The notes below the pieces were generated by a model. That model did not search any database, was not told the origin of the DNA, and saw only the letters and a list, made by a program, of their open reading frames with translations. From contig NZ_MVOL01000021.1 in assembly GCF_002018875.1 (NCBI RefSeq), positions 1 to 64,000 on the forward strand: DNA of 64,000 nucleotides, read 5' to 3'. Below, one piece after another: positions 34,526 to 43,782 of this stretch; positions within the stretch are counted from its first letter, which is position 1, and every line of letters begins with the position of its first letter. The translations under genes were made by a program, and so were the position numbers. Source of the stretch: Pseudomonas sp. MF4836 (GTDB lineage: Bacteria; Pseudomonadota; Gammaproteobacteria; Pseudomonadales; Pseudomonadaceae).

Positions 34526-35766
34526 GGTTGTTCGGTCTCCATCTGCACGTCCTGCAGCAGCACCGCGAAGTCCTTGAGGGTCTGTTCGTCGACCTCGCTG
34601 CCGTAGTTGTCGTGCCAGGCGCGGCTGAACAGCTCCTGGGGGCTGAGCTGGTCGAGTTCGATCAGTTGCGCGCCGTCCTCGCTGCTGTCGCCGGTACGGT
34701 TGCCGGCGTATTCGGCGGCGATCCGCACCAGGCGCACGGCCTTGTTCTGCAGGGCGGTTTCCACTTGCTGGCGCAGGTCGGGCTGGGGTTCGTCGAGCCG
34801 TATCCGCACTTCCAGCCAGGGCTGGCGCTGTTCGTCGGCCAGCAGGTCGATGTCCGGCAGTTGCCCCAGTTGCAGCAGGATCTCGGCCAGTGGCGCCGGG
34901 CCCAGGCGTTGCAGGTGCACGGCGCGGGGAATCAGCCTGGGTTCGACGCTGACCAGGGTCTCGCCGTCCAGGCGCACGTCGAGGATCTGGTGCTTGTAGT
35001 CGATCTCCGAGAACGACAGCGGGATCGGCGAACCGCTGTAGCGGATGCGCTCTTCGCCGTTGACCTTTTGCGGTTTGTGCAAATGGCCGAGGGCGACGTA
35101 GCTGATGCTTGGGCCGAACAGGCTGGCGGGTAGGGCTTCGGCGTTGCCGATGATCAGGCTGCGCTCGGAGTCTTCCGAGATCGAGCCGCCGGCCATGTGC
35201 GCGTGGCTGATGGCGATCAGGGCCTGGCCCGGTTCGCGCTTGGCCTCGGCGGCGGCAATCAGGCGTGCATGCACCTGGCCGATGCCCTTGAGGTAGTCGT
35301 CGCCCAGTTGTGCGCCGGTGACTTCGGCCGGGCGCAAAAAAGGCAGCGCCAGGCACCAGCCGCCAATCGCGCCGCTGGCGTCGGGCAATGGCAGCAGCAG
35401 GCGTTCGGCGTCGAGCTGGCCGTCATCCAGCCATAGCACCCGGCCCAGGGCGTGGGTGCGCAGGCGCCGCATCAAGGGCGCGGGCAGTTCGATGCGAGCC
35501 CCGGAGTCGTGGTTGCCGGCGATCATCACGATGGTCAGCAGCGGCTGCTGTTCGTGGGCGCTGACGATAAAGTCGTACAGGCCTTCCTGGGCTTTGACCG
35601 GCGGGTTGACGGTGTCGAAGATATCGCCGGCGATCAGCAGCACATCGGGCTGCTCCTGCTTGAGCTGGCGCAGCAGCCAGTCGAGAAAGCTGGAATGTTC
35701 GAAGTCGCGTTCCTGGCCGTGGAGGTTCTGCCCCAGGTGCCAGTCGGAGGTGTGGAACAGTCGCAA
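34522..35766 (-). CDS. sbcD: Exonuclease subunit SbcD (Mre11-like nuclease)
   Basis: A 414 aa metallophosphoesterase-type nuclease, partner of SbcC. All metal motifs are visible near the N-terminus: TSDWHLGQ, AGDIFDT, AGNHDSG, then ISHAHMAGG and ALGHLHK. It is the first gene of the sbcD-sbcC-gst unit and overlaps sbcC by ATGA. A perfect inverted repeat lies just upstream (35785-35821). Confidence 0.96.
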   Translation of the reverse strand: MRLFHTSDWHLGQNLHGQERDFEHSSFLDWLLRQLKQEQPDVLLIAGDIFDTVNPPVKAQEGLYDFIVSAHEQQPLLTIVMIAGNHDSGARIELPAPLMRRLRTHALGRVLWLDDGQLDAERLLLPLPDASGAIGGWCLALPFLRPAEVTGAQLGDDYLKGIGQVHARLIAAAEAKREPGQALIAISHAHMAGGSISEDSERSLIIGNAEALPASLFGPSISYVALGHLHKPQKVNGEERIRYSGSPIPLSFSEIDYKHQILDVRLDGETLVSVEPRLIPRAVHLQRLGPAPLAEILLQLGQLPDIDLLADEQRQPWLEVRIRLDEPQPDLRQQVETALQNKAVRLVRIAAEYAGNRTGDSSEDGAQLIELDQLSPQELFSRAWHDNYGSEVDEQTLKDFAVLLQDVQMETEQP

Positions 35767-35784
35767 AATAAGCTCCAGAAAGCA

Positions 35785-35821
35785 GCGGCAAGCTTGTAGC
35801 TAGAAGCTCAAAGCTTGCCGC
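35785..35821. repeat. Perfect 11-base inverted repeat between batD and sbcD
   Basis: gcggcaagctt (35785-35795) pairs exactly with aagcttgccgc (35811-35821) around a 15-base loop that itself contains agct steps. It fills most of the 59 bases between the batD stop and the sbcD start, and resembles the AGCTTGC-type intergenic repeats of pseudomonads. It may end the Bat transcript, although no immediate T run follows. Confidence 0.75.
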
Positions 35822-35825
35822 GGCC

Positions 35826-37469
35826 CTACTTAGGGTAAAGGGGCGGCAGGCTGCTGGTGTCGGCCACCGGGGCCTGGACCCGCTCATTGATGGGGATGGT
35901 GCGAATCGCGCGCCACAGTTCTTCGCCTTGCCAGTATTGGCCGGTTTCGCTGTAGAGCGCGCCGTTGAGGCCGTCGAGGGCGTCGGACAGCGGCACGAAG
36001 CGTGCGGCCATGTCGGCCAGGGTTTCCGGTTGCTGGCGAGCCCAGGCATCCAGGGCCTGGCGGGTGGCCTGAGGGTCGTTGGCCAGGCTCGCGCGTTTCA
36101 GGTCGTCGAGCAGCGTGCGCGGGCTGGGCCCGGTTTGCGCCGCCCGCAGGATCGCCGGTTGCCAGCGGGCGCGCCACCACAGGCCGAAGCCGATCAGGGT
36201 GGTGCAGGCCAGCAGCAGTGTGCTCAGTTGCCAGGCCCAGAGGCTGGAATTGTCGACGCTGCTGCTCGGTGTCGGGTTGCCGGCCGGGGTGTCCACCACC
36301 AGGCTCGGGTTGTTCGCCACGTGCAGGGTGCGGGCGGGCAGGGTGCTGCGTTCCAGGTGGTCTTCAAAGGTGTTCCACCACACCACTTCCACCGCCGGCA
36401 GTTCAATGCTGCCGCTGCGGTTGGGCACCAGGGCCTGGCTGTCTTCGCGAATGCCGATCAGCCCGCGCTCGCTGTTCTGGTTGCTCAACTGCGGCTGGTC
36501 CGGGTAGCTGCGCAGGCCGCTGACTTCACTGCTGGGCAGGGGCGGCAGTTGCGAGCTGGACAGGCCTTCGGCGCGCAGGGTCAGGCTGCGGGTCACCGAG
36601 TCGCCGACCTGCAGATTGTCCGGCTCCGGGTTCCAGCTTTCGCTCAGGCTCAGGCTGCGGGCCGGCAGCCAGGGAGCGTCGGCCGGGTAGGCGGCGGGCT
36701 TGGCCTTGACCGACAGCGGCATTTCGGCGGAGCTGACGTGGATCAGCTTGCCCGGCTTGGGCCCCAAGGGCGCCGGCTCCTGGCTTGGCTTGACGTCGAC
36801 CATGGTCGCGCTGAAGGTCTGCGCCGGGATCAGCAGCGCGCCGCTGTGTTGCGGGTAGATGGCGTAGCGCATCTCGATCACGCCGTGGCGCACGCCATTG
36901 ATGACCTTCTCGAAGGTGCGCTGCTCGCCCAGCTGTTCGACTCGGGCGTCGCCGATCTGCAACGGGGTCAGGCTGCTGTCGTCGTACAGCGCCACCGAAT
37001 GGTAAATGTGCAGGGTCAACAGGGCCTGGGCCTGCACGTAGACGCTGTCCTGGTCGAGGCTGACGTCGATGAACACCGGCTCCATGCGGCTGTCGGGCAG
37101 TTGCGCAGCGCTCTCGATCACCTGCAGGGTGATCGGCTGGCTCTGCACCTCGCCCAGTTGCAGGGCCGGGATCAGCACGGTGCCGGTCTGGCGTGGCAGC
37201 AGGGTGATGATCCAGCGCGTGGTGGCGCGGCTTTCATCGCTCAGGGTGGTCAACTGGTTGACCTGGCGCGTGCCGCGCACCTCGAACGACGGCTCCAGCG
37301 GCGCCAGGTCGGGTTTGCCGAACAGGGTGACGTCGTTGGACTCCAGGGTCAGCTCCACGGTTTCTCCGGAGTTCACCCGGCTGCGGTCGACACTGGCGAC
37401 CAGCCCGGCGCCCTGGGCCAGGGAGGCCCAGAGAAAGAAGGTGAGCAAGAGGGCGGTGAAGCGGGTCAT
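35826..37469 (-). CDS. batD: BatD, oxygen-tolerance family membrane protein
   Basis: A 547 aa exported, membrane-anchored protein. The start (MTRFTALLLTFFLW) gives a signal peptide ending near LAQGAG and overlaps the upstream gene's stop by ATGA; the frame is open further upstream but inside that gene. The body has repeated immunoglobulin-like segments (VDRSRVNSGETVELTLES; DVSLDQDSVYVQAQALLTLHIYHSV). One helix near the C-terminus (WAWQLSTLLLACTTLIGFGLWWRAR) anchors a short cytoplasmic tail. It is the last gene of the MoxR-Bat locus. The family role in envelope stress or aerotolerance is suggested, not proven, in bacteria generally. Confidence 0.88.
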   Translation of the reverse strand: MTRFTALLLTFFLWASLAQGAGLVASVDRSRVNSGETVELTLESNDVTLFGKPDLAPLEPSFEVRGTRQVNQLTTLSDESRATTRWIITLLPRQTGTVLIPALQLGEVQSQPITLQVIESAAQLPDSRMEPVFIDVSLDQDSVYVQAQALLTLHIYHSVALYDDSSLTPLQIGDARVEQLGEQRTFEKVINGVRHGVIEMRYAIYPQHSGALLIPAQTFSATMVDVKPSQEPAPLGPKPGKLIHVSSAEMPLSVKAKPAAYPADAPWLPARSLSLSESWNPEPDNLQVGDSVTRSLTLRAEGLSSSQLPPLPSSEVSGLRSYPDQPQLSNQNSERGLIGIREDSQALVPNRSGSIELPAVEVVWWNTFEDHLERSTLPARTLHVANNPSLVVDTPAGNPTPSSSVDNSSLWAWQLSTLLLACTTLIGFGLWWRARWQPAILRAAQTGPSPRTLLDDLKRASLANDPQATRQALDAWARQQPETLADMAARFVPLSDALDGLNGALYSETGQYWQGEELWRAIRTIPINERVQAPVADTSSLPPLYPK

Positions 37470-39226
37470 CGAGTTTTTCCCTGATCCTGATGTTGTTGCT
37501 GTTCGTACCAGAATTTGCGCCGCAGCAATTCGCCGGGGTCGTCCGGAATCTTGCGCAGCCATTGCTCTAATGCCTGCCTGCGCTCGCCGTCCAGGGTCTC
37601 TGCACCGGCGCGCAGGGGTGGTGTTGTGGTGCGCTCGTCACCCAGTTCGGAACCCGGCACATCGGACTGCCCGGACTGGGCCTGGGTGTCCGCAGGTTGC
37701 TCTTCGTCTCCCTGGCCATTGCCCGCAGGCGGGTTCTGCCCCTGGTTTTCGTGCTCGCCGGGTGCCTGGGAGCCCTGGTTGGCAGCGCCCGATTGCGCCG
37801 AGGTGCCGGTTTCGTCGCCGTCGCCAGGCTGCTCCTTGTCCGGGACCTCGGGGGTGGTCACCTGTTGTTCTTGCAGCAGGCTTTCGACCAGGGCCTTGTT
37901 CTGCAGCGCCGGTTGCAGGTCGGGCTGCAACTCCAGGGCCTGTTCGTAGGCGTCCACCGCGGCCTCCAGCTCACCGCTGCGGGCCAGGGCGTTGCCACGA
38001 TTGTAGTGGGCGCGGGCGTCGCTGCCTTCGGCAAAGCGCTGAGCGGCAGCGGCGTAGTCGCCGGCCTCATACAGGGCCACGCCTTGCCATTGCAGGTCCT
38101 GGAAGTGCCGCGCCGCGTCGGCGGGGCGTTGCTGTTGCAACAGGCGCTGGCCTTGCTGGTCGGGCCGCAGCCACAGGTCGTTGAACTCGAAGGCGTAGCT
38201 GGGCTGCGGCAGCATGAACAGCAGCGGCAGGCAGAACAGCCAGCCACGGCGCCCGGCGCAGGCCGCCAGCAACAACAGCGGCAACAGCAGCCAGTAACCC
38301 TGGTCGGCCCATGTGTCGAGTTGCAGGGTCTGGCCGTCGTCGCGCAGGTTGCGCGGGCCACCCAGCAGGCCCAGGCCGCGCAAGTCATTGTCATCCAGGC
38401 GCACCTGGCGATAACGCCCGCCGAGGTCGCCGAGGAAGCTTTTCAGACTCGGGCTGTCGAGGCGCGAAACCAGGATCGCGCCCTGGTCATCCTTGAGCAG
38501 GCTGCCGTTTTCCTGGGTTACCGGTGCACCGTCACGGCTGCCGATCCCCAGCATCAATAGTTGCGGTGCACGGCCACCCAGGGCCTGGCGGATGCCTTGG
38601 CGTTCCTGTTCGCTGAGGGACGAGGCGATCAACAGGATCCGGCCCTGGCCCAGGGCGCCCTGGTCCAGCAGTTGCAGGGCCTTGTGCACCGCGAGGTCGG
38701 CGCGCTGGCCGGCCTCGGGCATGATCGACGGCTTGAGCGCTTCGAGCAGGTTGCGGCTGGTGGCCAGGTCGTCCGACAGCGGCACCAGGGTGTGGGCACT
38801 GCCGGCGTAGACCACGATGGCGGTCTGCGCGTCGCTGCGCAGTTGCAGCAGGTCCAGCAGCTTGCGCCGCGCCTGTTCGAGGCGGTTGGGCGGCACGTCG
38901 CTGGCAAGCATTTGCGGCGTCAGCTCCAGCAGCACCACCAGCGGGTCGGCGGGCTTCTGGCTGATTTGCTCCACACGCTGCCAGCTGGGGCCGAGCAGTG
39001 CCAGGACCGCGATCAGCCACGCCAGGCCGAGCACCACCCAGGGCATTTTGCTCTCACGGCCGTTGCCGCCGCTGAGCAGGGCAGCATGGAAGGCCGGTGG
39101 CAGGATCATCTGCCAGCGCCCGGCGCGTTTTTGCCGATGCCAGAGGTGCCACAGCAGCCAGCCGAGCGGCAGCAACAGCAGCAGCCAGGCGGGGCGGAAC
39201 CAGTGCGGCCAGAGCGCGGCGATCAT
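37466..39226 (-). CDS. batB: BatB/BatC fusion: VWA domain plus TPR and acidic tail
   Basis: A 586 aa membrane protein. Two N-terminal helices (about 11-27, 62-80) precede a von Willebrand A-type domain and a third hydrophobic stretch at about 315-345. TPR repeats follow (DARAHYNRGNALARSGELEAAVDAYEQALELQ), then a long low-complexity Gln/Gly/Glu/Pro tail. The MIDAS sequence expected as DxSxSM is replaced by ELTPQML (101-107), so metal-dependent ligand binding is doubtful, in contrast with BatA next door. In other bacteria the TPR part is a separate BatC; here both are in one chain. It overlaps batA and batD by ATGA on both sides. Confidence 0.88.
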   Translation of the reverse strand: MIAALWPHWFRPAWLLLLLPLGWLLWHLWHRQKRAGRWQMILPPAFHAALLSGGNGRESKMPWVVLGLAWLIAVLALLGPSWQRVEQISQKPADPLVVLLELTPQMLASDVPPNRLEQARRKLLDLLQLRSDAQTAIVVYAGSAHTLVPLSDDLATSRNLLEALKPSIMPEAGQRADLAVHKALQLLDQGALGQGRILLIASSLSEQERQGIRQALGGRAPQLLMLGIGSRDGAPVTQENGSLLKDDQGAILVSRLDSPSLKSFLGDLGGRYRQVRLDDNDLRGLGLLGGPRNLRDDGQTLQLDTWADQGYWLLLPLLLLAACAGRRGWLFCLPLLFMLPQPSYAFEFNDLWLRPDQQGQRLLQQQRPADAARHFQDLQWQGVALYEAGDYAAAAQRFAEGSDARAHYNRGNALARSGELEAAVDAYEQALELQPDLQPALQNKALVESLLQEQQVTTPEVPDKEQPGDGDETGTSAQSGAANQGSQAPGEHENQGQNPPAGNGQGDEEQPADTQAQSGQSDVPGSELGDERTTTPPLRAGAETLDGERRQALEQWLRKIPDDPGELLRRKFWYEQQQHQDQGKTR

Positions 39227-40299
39227 CGACGCCTCCGCAGGCGCAGGCGTTTGAGACGCTCGCGCCAGTCATGGGCCGGTTGCAGGAAGTGCGCCTTGGT
39301 GAAGAACCGTTGCAGCGGGTTCTCCGGCCAGCGCTCGCGCACCACCAGCAGCATGCTGAAAATCAGCGCCAGGGCCAGCGGCCAGCTATAGAGTGCCTGG
39401 GCCGGGCGCGCCTGGGTCGGCTGCTGGGCCACGGGCTCCAGTTGGTCGAGGGTTTCCTTGATGGCTTGCAGCTCCTGGCCGTCGCGGGCGCGGAAGTAGC
39501 GGCCGCCGGTGACTGTGGCGATTTCCTTGAGGGCCGGCTCGTCCAGGTCGAGGCTCGGGTTCAGCCCCAGCAGGCCCTGGGTGCCGCTTTGCTCGGGGTC
39601 GGCGCCGATGCCGATCGGGTAGATTTTCACCCCTTCTTCAGCGGCCAGGCGCGCAGCGGTCAGGGGGTCGATTTCGCCGCCGTTGTTGGCGCCGTCGGTC
39701 ACCAGGATCAGCACCCGGCTTTGCGCCGGGCGTTGGCGCAGGCGTTTCAAGGCCAGGCCGATGGCATCGCCGATGGCGGTGTTTTTACCGGCGATGCCGA
39801 TCTTCGCTTCATCCAGCCAGATGCGCACCGTGCGGCGGTCGAAGGTCAGTGGCGCCTGCAGGTAAGCCTTGCTGCCGAACAGGATCAGGCCCACGCGGTC
39901 GCCTTCGCGGCCTTCGAGAAAGTCCCCCAGAAGGTGCTGCACCAGGCTCAGGCGGCTGACGTCTTCGTCCAGCCACTGCATATCGGGGAAGTCCATGGAG
40001 CCGGATACGTCCACCGCCACCAGCAGGTCGCGACCGCTGGCCGCCACCGGCAGGGGTTCGCCCAGCCATTGGGGACGGGCCGCAGCCAGCAGCAGCAACA
40101 GCCACAGCAGGATGAACGGTGCCTGCTGGCGCCAGGCCGGCAGGTTGGCCCGGGCCCGGCGCCGGGCCAGGCCTTCGAGTTCGGTGAGGAAGCTGATCTT
40201 CAGCGCCGGCTCGCCGCTGTCGGCCACCGGCAGCAGCACCCGCAGCAGCCACGGCAGTGGCAACAGGGCAAAGACCCAGGGCCAGGCGAACTCAAACAT
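39223..40299 (-). CDS. batA: BatA, VWA-domain membrane protein
   Basis: A 358 aa protein with two N-terminal membrane helices (about 7-24, 60-75) and a periplasmic VWA domain carrying an intact MIDAS, DVSGSMDFPD (from residue 97). TDGANNGGEIDP lies further on, and a C-terminal helix (SWPLALALIFSMLLVV) follows. It overlaps the DUF4381 gene upstream by eight bases and batB downstream by four. It probably forms a complex with BatB and BatD at the inner membrane, with MoxR acting as its ATPase partner, as generally inferred for MoxR-VWA loci. Confidence 0.92.
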   Translation of the reverse strand: MFEFAWPWVFALLPLPWLLRVLLPVADSGEPALKISFLTELEGLARRRARANLPAWRQQAPFILLWLLLLLAAARPQWLGEPLPVAASGRDLLVAVDVSGSMDFPDMQWLDEDVSRLSLVQHLLGDFLEGREGDRVGLILFGSKAYLQAPLTFDRRTVRIWLDEAKIGIAGKNTAIGDAIGLALKRLRQRPAQSRVLILVTDGANNGGEIDPLTAARLAAEEGVKIYPIGIGADPEQSGTQGLLGLNPSLDLDEPALKEIATVTGGRYFRARDGQELQAIKETLDQLEPVAQQPTQARPAQALYSWPLALALIFSMLLVVRERWPENPLQRFFTKAHFLQPAHDWRERLKRLRLRRRR

Positions 40300-40786
40300 G
40301 GTTGCGGATCCAGGTGTCGACCGCCTGGGTCAGGCCGGCGATGGCTTTGTCGTCGAGCTTGCACTCGGGCTTGTAGGCGCCTTCCACCAGCACCATCCAG
40401 CGCGTCAGCCCCGCAGCCGGGCAGCGGTTGTCGAGAAACGCCAGCCATTTGCGGCCGTTCAGGGTATGGCTCTGGCTGTAGGGGTAGTGGTTGCGGCACA
40501 AGCGCTTGAGCAGCGCATTGAGCTGTTGCAGCCAGGCCCCGGCCGGTGCGCCGTCGTAGGGCTTGGGCAGCAGCGCCAGTTCGGCCAGGGCCGCCAGGCG
40601 CACCGGGTCCAGGGGCAGTTCGGCGCGCACGATGGGGCGCTTGCGCGGCCACCAGCGTTTGAGCCGCCACAGGCCGAACCCCAGCAACGGCAGCAGCACC
40701 AGCAGCAGCCACCAGCCCGGGGCGGGCGGCCAGAAGCCGATGGCGGGCGGGGCCATCAAGGGCTGCAGTTGTTCGAGGCTGCTCAT
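40292..40786 (-). CDS. DUF4381 membrane protein
   Basis: A 164 aa protein with one N-terminal helix (WWLLLVLLPLLGFGLWRL) and a positively charged cytoplasmic stretch (KRWWPRKRP). A soluble helical domain follows, containing LNALLKRLCRNHYP and WLAFLDNRCP. The family occurs almost only in MoxR-DUF58-VWA loci, as here. Overlaps of four and eight bases with its neighbours show tight coupling. Molecular function is unknown. Confidence 0.88.
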   Translation of the reverse strand: MSSLEQLQPLMAPPAIGFWPPAPGWWLLLVLLPLLGFGLWRLKRWWPRKRPIVRAELPLDPVRLAALAELALLPKPYDGAPAGAWLQQLNALLKRLCRNHYPYSQSHTLNGRKWLAFLDNRCPAAGLTRWMVLVEGAYKPECKLDDKAIAGLTQAVDTWIRNHV

Positions 40787-41735
40787 CGGGATTTACCCGG
40801 GCGTTGCGGGTTCAGGTATTCGCGCAGTTGTTCGACCATCTCGCTCTGGGTGCTCAGAGGCATCAGCAGCACCCGCAGCTTTTGCGCCAGCAGCTCCCAA
40901 CGGGCGATGCGCGCCTCACTCATGGCGCGGTAGGCCTGGCGCAGGTCGTAATTCAGGGTGTCGAGCTCCAGCTGCGCACCACGCTCGGCAAAGCGCAGCA
41001 GGCCGGCGGCGGGCAGGGCGTGGTCGAGGGGATCGGACAGCGGCATCAGCAGCAGGTCGCAATGGCGTGAAAGCAGGCTCAGCTGTTGTTCGGCGGCGTC
41101 GGACAGGGCGCGCTCGTCGCAGATCACGATCACCAGGCTGCCCGGGCGCAGGACTTCGCGGCCACGGCGCAGGGCGGTGCCCAGGGCATCGCGCTCGGGT
41201 TCGGTCTCGGTGTGCAGCGACTGGTTGACCCGCACCAGGCGGTTGAGCAGCTGCAACAGGCTCTGTTTGCTGCGGCGCGGCTTGATTTCGTAGTGTTCGT
41301 CATCGCCGAACACCAGGCCGCCGACCCGGTCGTTGTGACCCAGGGCGGCCCAGCCGATCAGGCTCGCGGCCTGGGCGGCGAGCACCGATTTGAACATCAG
41401 CCCGGAACCGAAGAACAACCGGCGACTTTGCTCGACCATGATGAAAATCGGCCGTTCGCGTTCTTCATGGAACAGCTTGGTGTGCGGTTCCTGGGTGCGC
41501 GCCGTCACGCGCCAGTCGATGGTGCGCACGTCGTCGCCGGCCTGGTAGACCCGCACCTGATCGAAGTCGACCCCGCGTCCACGGAGTTTCGAGTGGTGCA
41601 GGCCGATCAGCGGGCTGCGTTGGCTCGGGGTCGAGAACAGCTGCACTTCGCGCACCCGATGGCGCATCTCGATCAGCTCGGCGAGGCTGATGCGGATGCC
41701 GGGTTCGGCGGTCTTGGGGCTCGGGCTCATGGGGG

Positions 41736-41739
<4 letters not shown>
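40783..41739 (-). CDS. DUF58 family protein
   Basis: A 318 aa cytoplasmic protein. The family core GRGVDFDQVRVYQAGDDVRTIDW is visible (about residues 54-76), followed by a VWA-like region (RPIFIMVEQSRRLFFGSG). No membrane helix is apparent, unlike the DUF58 proteins that have two N-terminal helices. It lies between moxR and the DUF4381 gene with four-base overlaps on both sides and is a standard member of the MoxR module. Confidence 0.9.
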
Positions 41740-42695
<956 letters not shown>

Positions 42696-42837
42696 CGATG
42701 ACTGTTCCTGGAGAGGGAGAGCCCGGGTGTTCGAGTAACGCCGGGGCTGGGGGCGATACTTTAATCCATAGCAGGGGGTGCCGACTAACGGGGAAATCCG
42801 GAATTGCCGATTTAGTCGAAAAAATCAGCCCGTAGCG

Positions 42838-42861
42838 CTGTAGCCGCTGCCGCAGGCTGCG
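42838..42861 (+). repeat. REP-like element upstream of moxR
   Basis: ctgtagccgctgccgcaggc followed by tgcg, close to the same REP core as the other copies in the window. It lies in the 221-base gap between moxR and the next gene; nothing else is recognised there. Confidence 0.7.
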
Positions 42862-42916
42862 CAGGCCGGGGAGGGCGATACAGGTTTGTCCCACACCCTC
42901 CCGGCGGCCACAGGGC

Positions 42917-43270
42917 TTACAGCTGGCTTATATAGGTGCCGGTGCCCTTGAGGATGTTTTGCAGGGTCAGTTCGACTTCGGCGAGGTCGCTGGCGGCGGT
43001 GGCGTGGTGGATTTCCAGGTGGTCGTCGCCGTTGAGGGCGTCGGCGTCGGCCGCGGCGATTTCGATCAGCAGGCGGGTCGGGCTCAGGGTGACTTTCACC
43101 CCGTCCAGGGTCGAAGGCTCACCGTCGAGGGTGATTTCCAGCTCGTCCTCATCCGGGTAGCGGCTCATCAGAAACATGTCGCCCTGGCTGCTGTGGCAGC
43201 AGAGCATGGCCATGTTGTCTTCTTCGTCATCGCAGGGGTTGGCGATCAAATGGGCGGTGGTCAGTTGCAT
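42917..43270 (-). CDS. Small conserved Pseudomonas protein, unknown
   Basis: A 117 aa soluble acidic protein from the ATG at 43270 (MQLTTAHLIANPCDDEEDNMAMLCCHSSQGDMF), preceded by a good aggaac site. Nine further in-frame codons upstream lack one. It contains predicted beta strands (ELEITLDGEPSTLDGVKVTLSPTRLLIEIA) and a possible metal or redox pair CC. No signal peptide or known domain. It is divergent from gdhB and upstream of the MoxR locus on the same strand, separated from it by a REP element. Confidence 0.7.
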   Translation of the reverse strand: MQLTTAHLIANPCDDEEDNMAMLCCHSSQGDMFLMSRYPDEDELEITLDGEPSTLDGVKVTLSPTRLLIEIAAADADALNGDDHLEIHHATAASDLAEVELTLQNILKGTGTYISQL

Positions 43271-43782
43271 GGGGCTGTTCCTGAAGAGTGGCTGCACGGA
43301 CCCACAGCGGGGCAGGCAAAGTGCAATTCTGCCAGCCCTGGGGAATTTCTGCTGGTTTGCGTGTCTGAGAACAGGTCGTGACCGCAGTCGCCCTGGCGGG
43401 TCATTTCTGGTACGCCAGTACCCCGAAAACCAGGTTCAGGCCACGGTTCGGCCCGCTGGCTGCTAGTGTTGTGCGGGGTGCGGCGCGTCGGGTGCGTGCC
43501 AATGACCGAATATGTCGCAGCATCGCAAGCAGCGGCCTTGCCGCACTCGTTAAGCTGCGCAACGGATGGACACCTGTAAAGGCATTGTGCGCGTGATGCG
43601 TCAGTCGTTTTTGCAGATGCCCATCGCAGCGAAGGTGAATGTGACCCGAGTGTCCCGTCCAGCTTCACCACCTTGTCATCCTGCAACCTCTGCCCGAGAT
43701 CAGGAGCAGGGTGACGCTTGACCCCGCAAGGGGATTGCACGCGACGCTTCCATCAATAACAAGCCCAAGCGGAGTACCACAG
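43271..43782. other. Long upstream region of gdhB, no gene seen
   Basis: These 512 bases separate the small minus-strand gene from gdhB. Short frames exist in several directions but none has a ribosome site plus a recognisable product. The region should hold the promoters of both divergent genes. I could not identify a convincing sigma-70 or sigma-54 site by eye. Confidence 0.5.

Noticed and set aside
34526..35356. N-terminal extension of sbcC through sbcD
   Set aside because: The frame is open but lies inside sbcD; SbcC homology starts at MKILAIRLKNL, which has an ATGA overlap typical of this operon.
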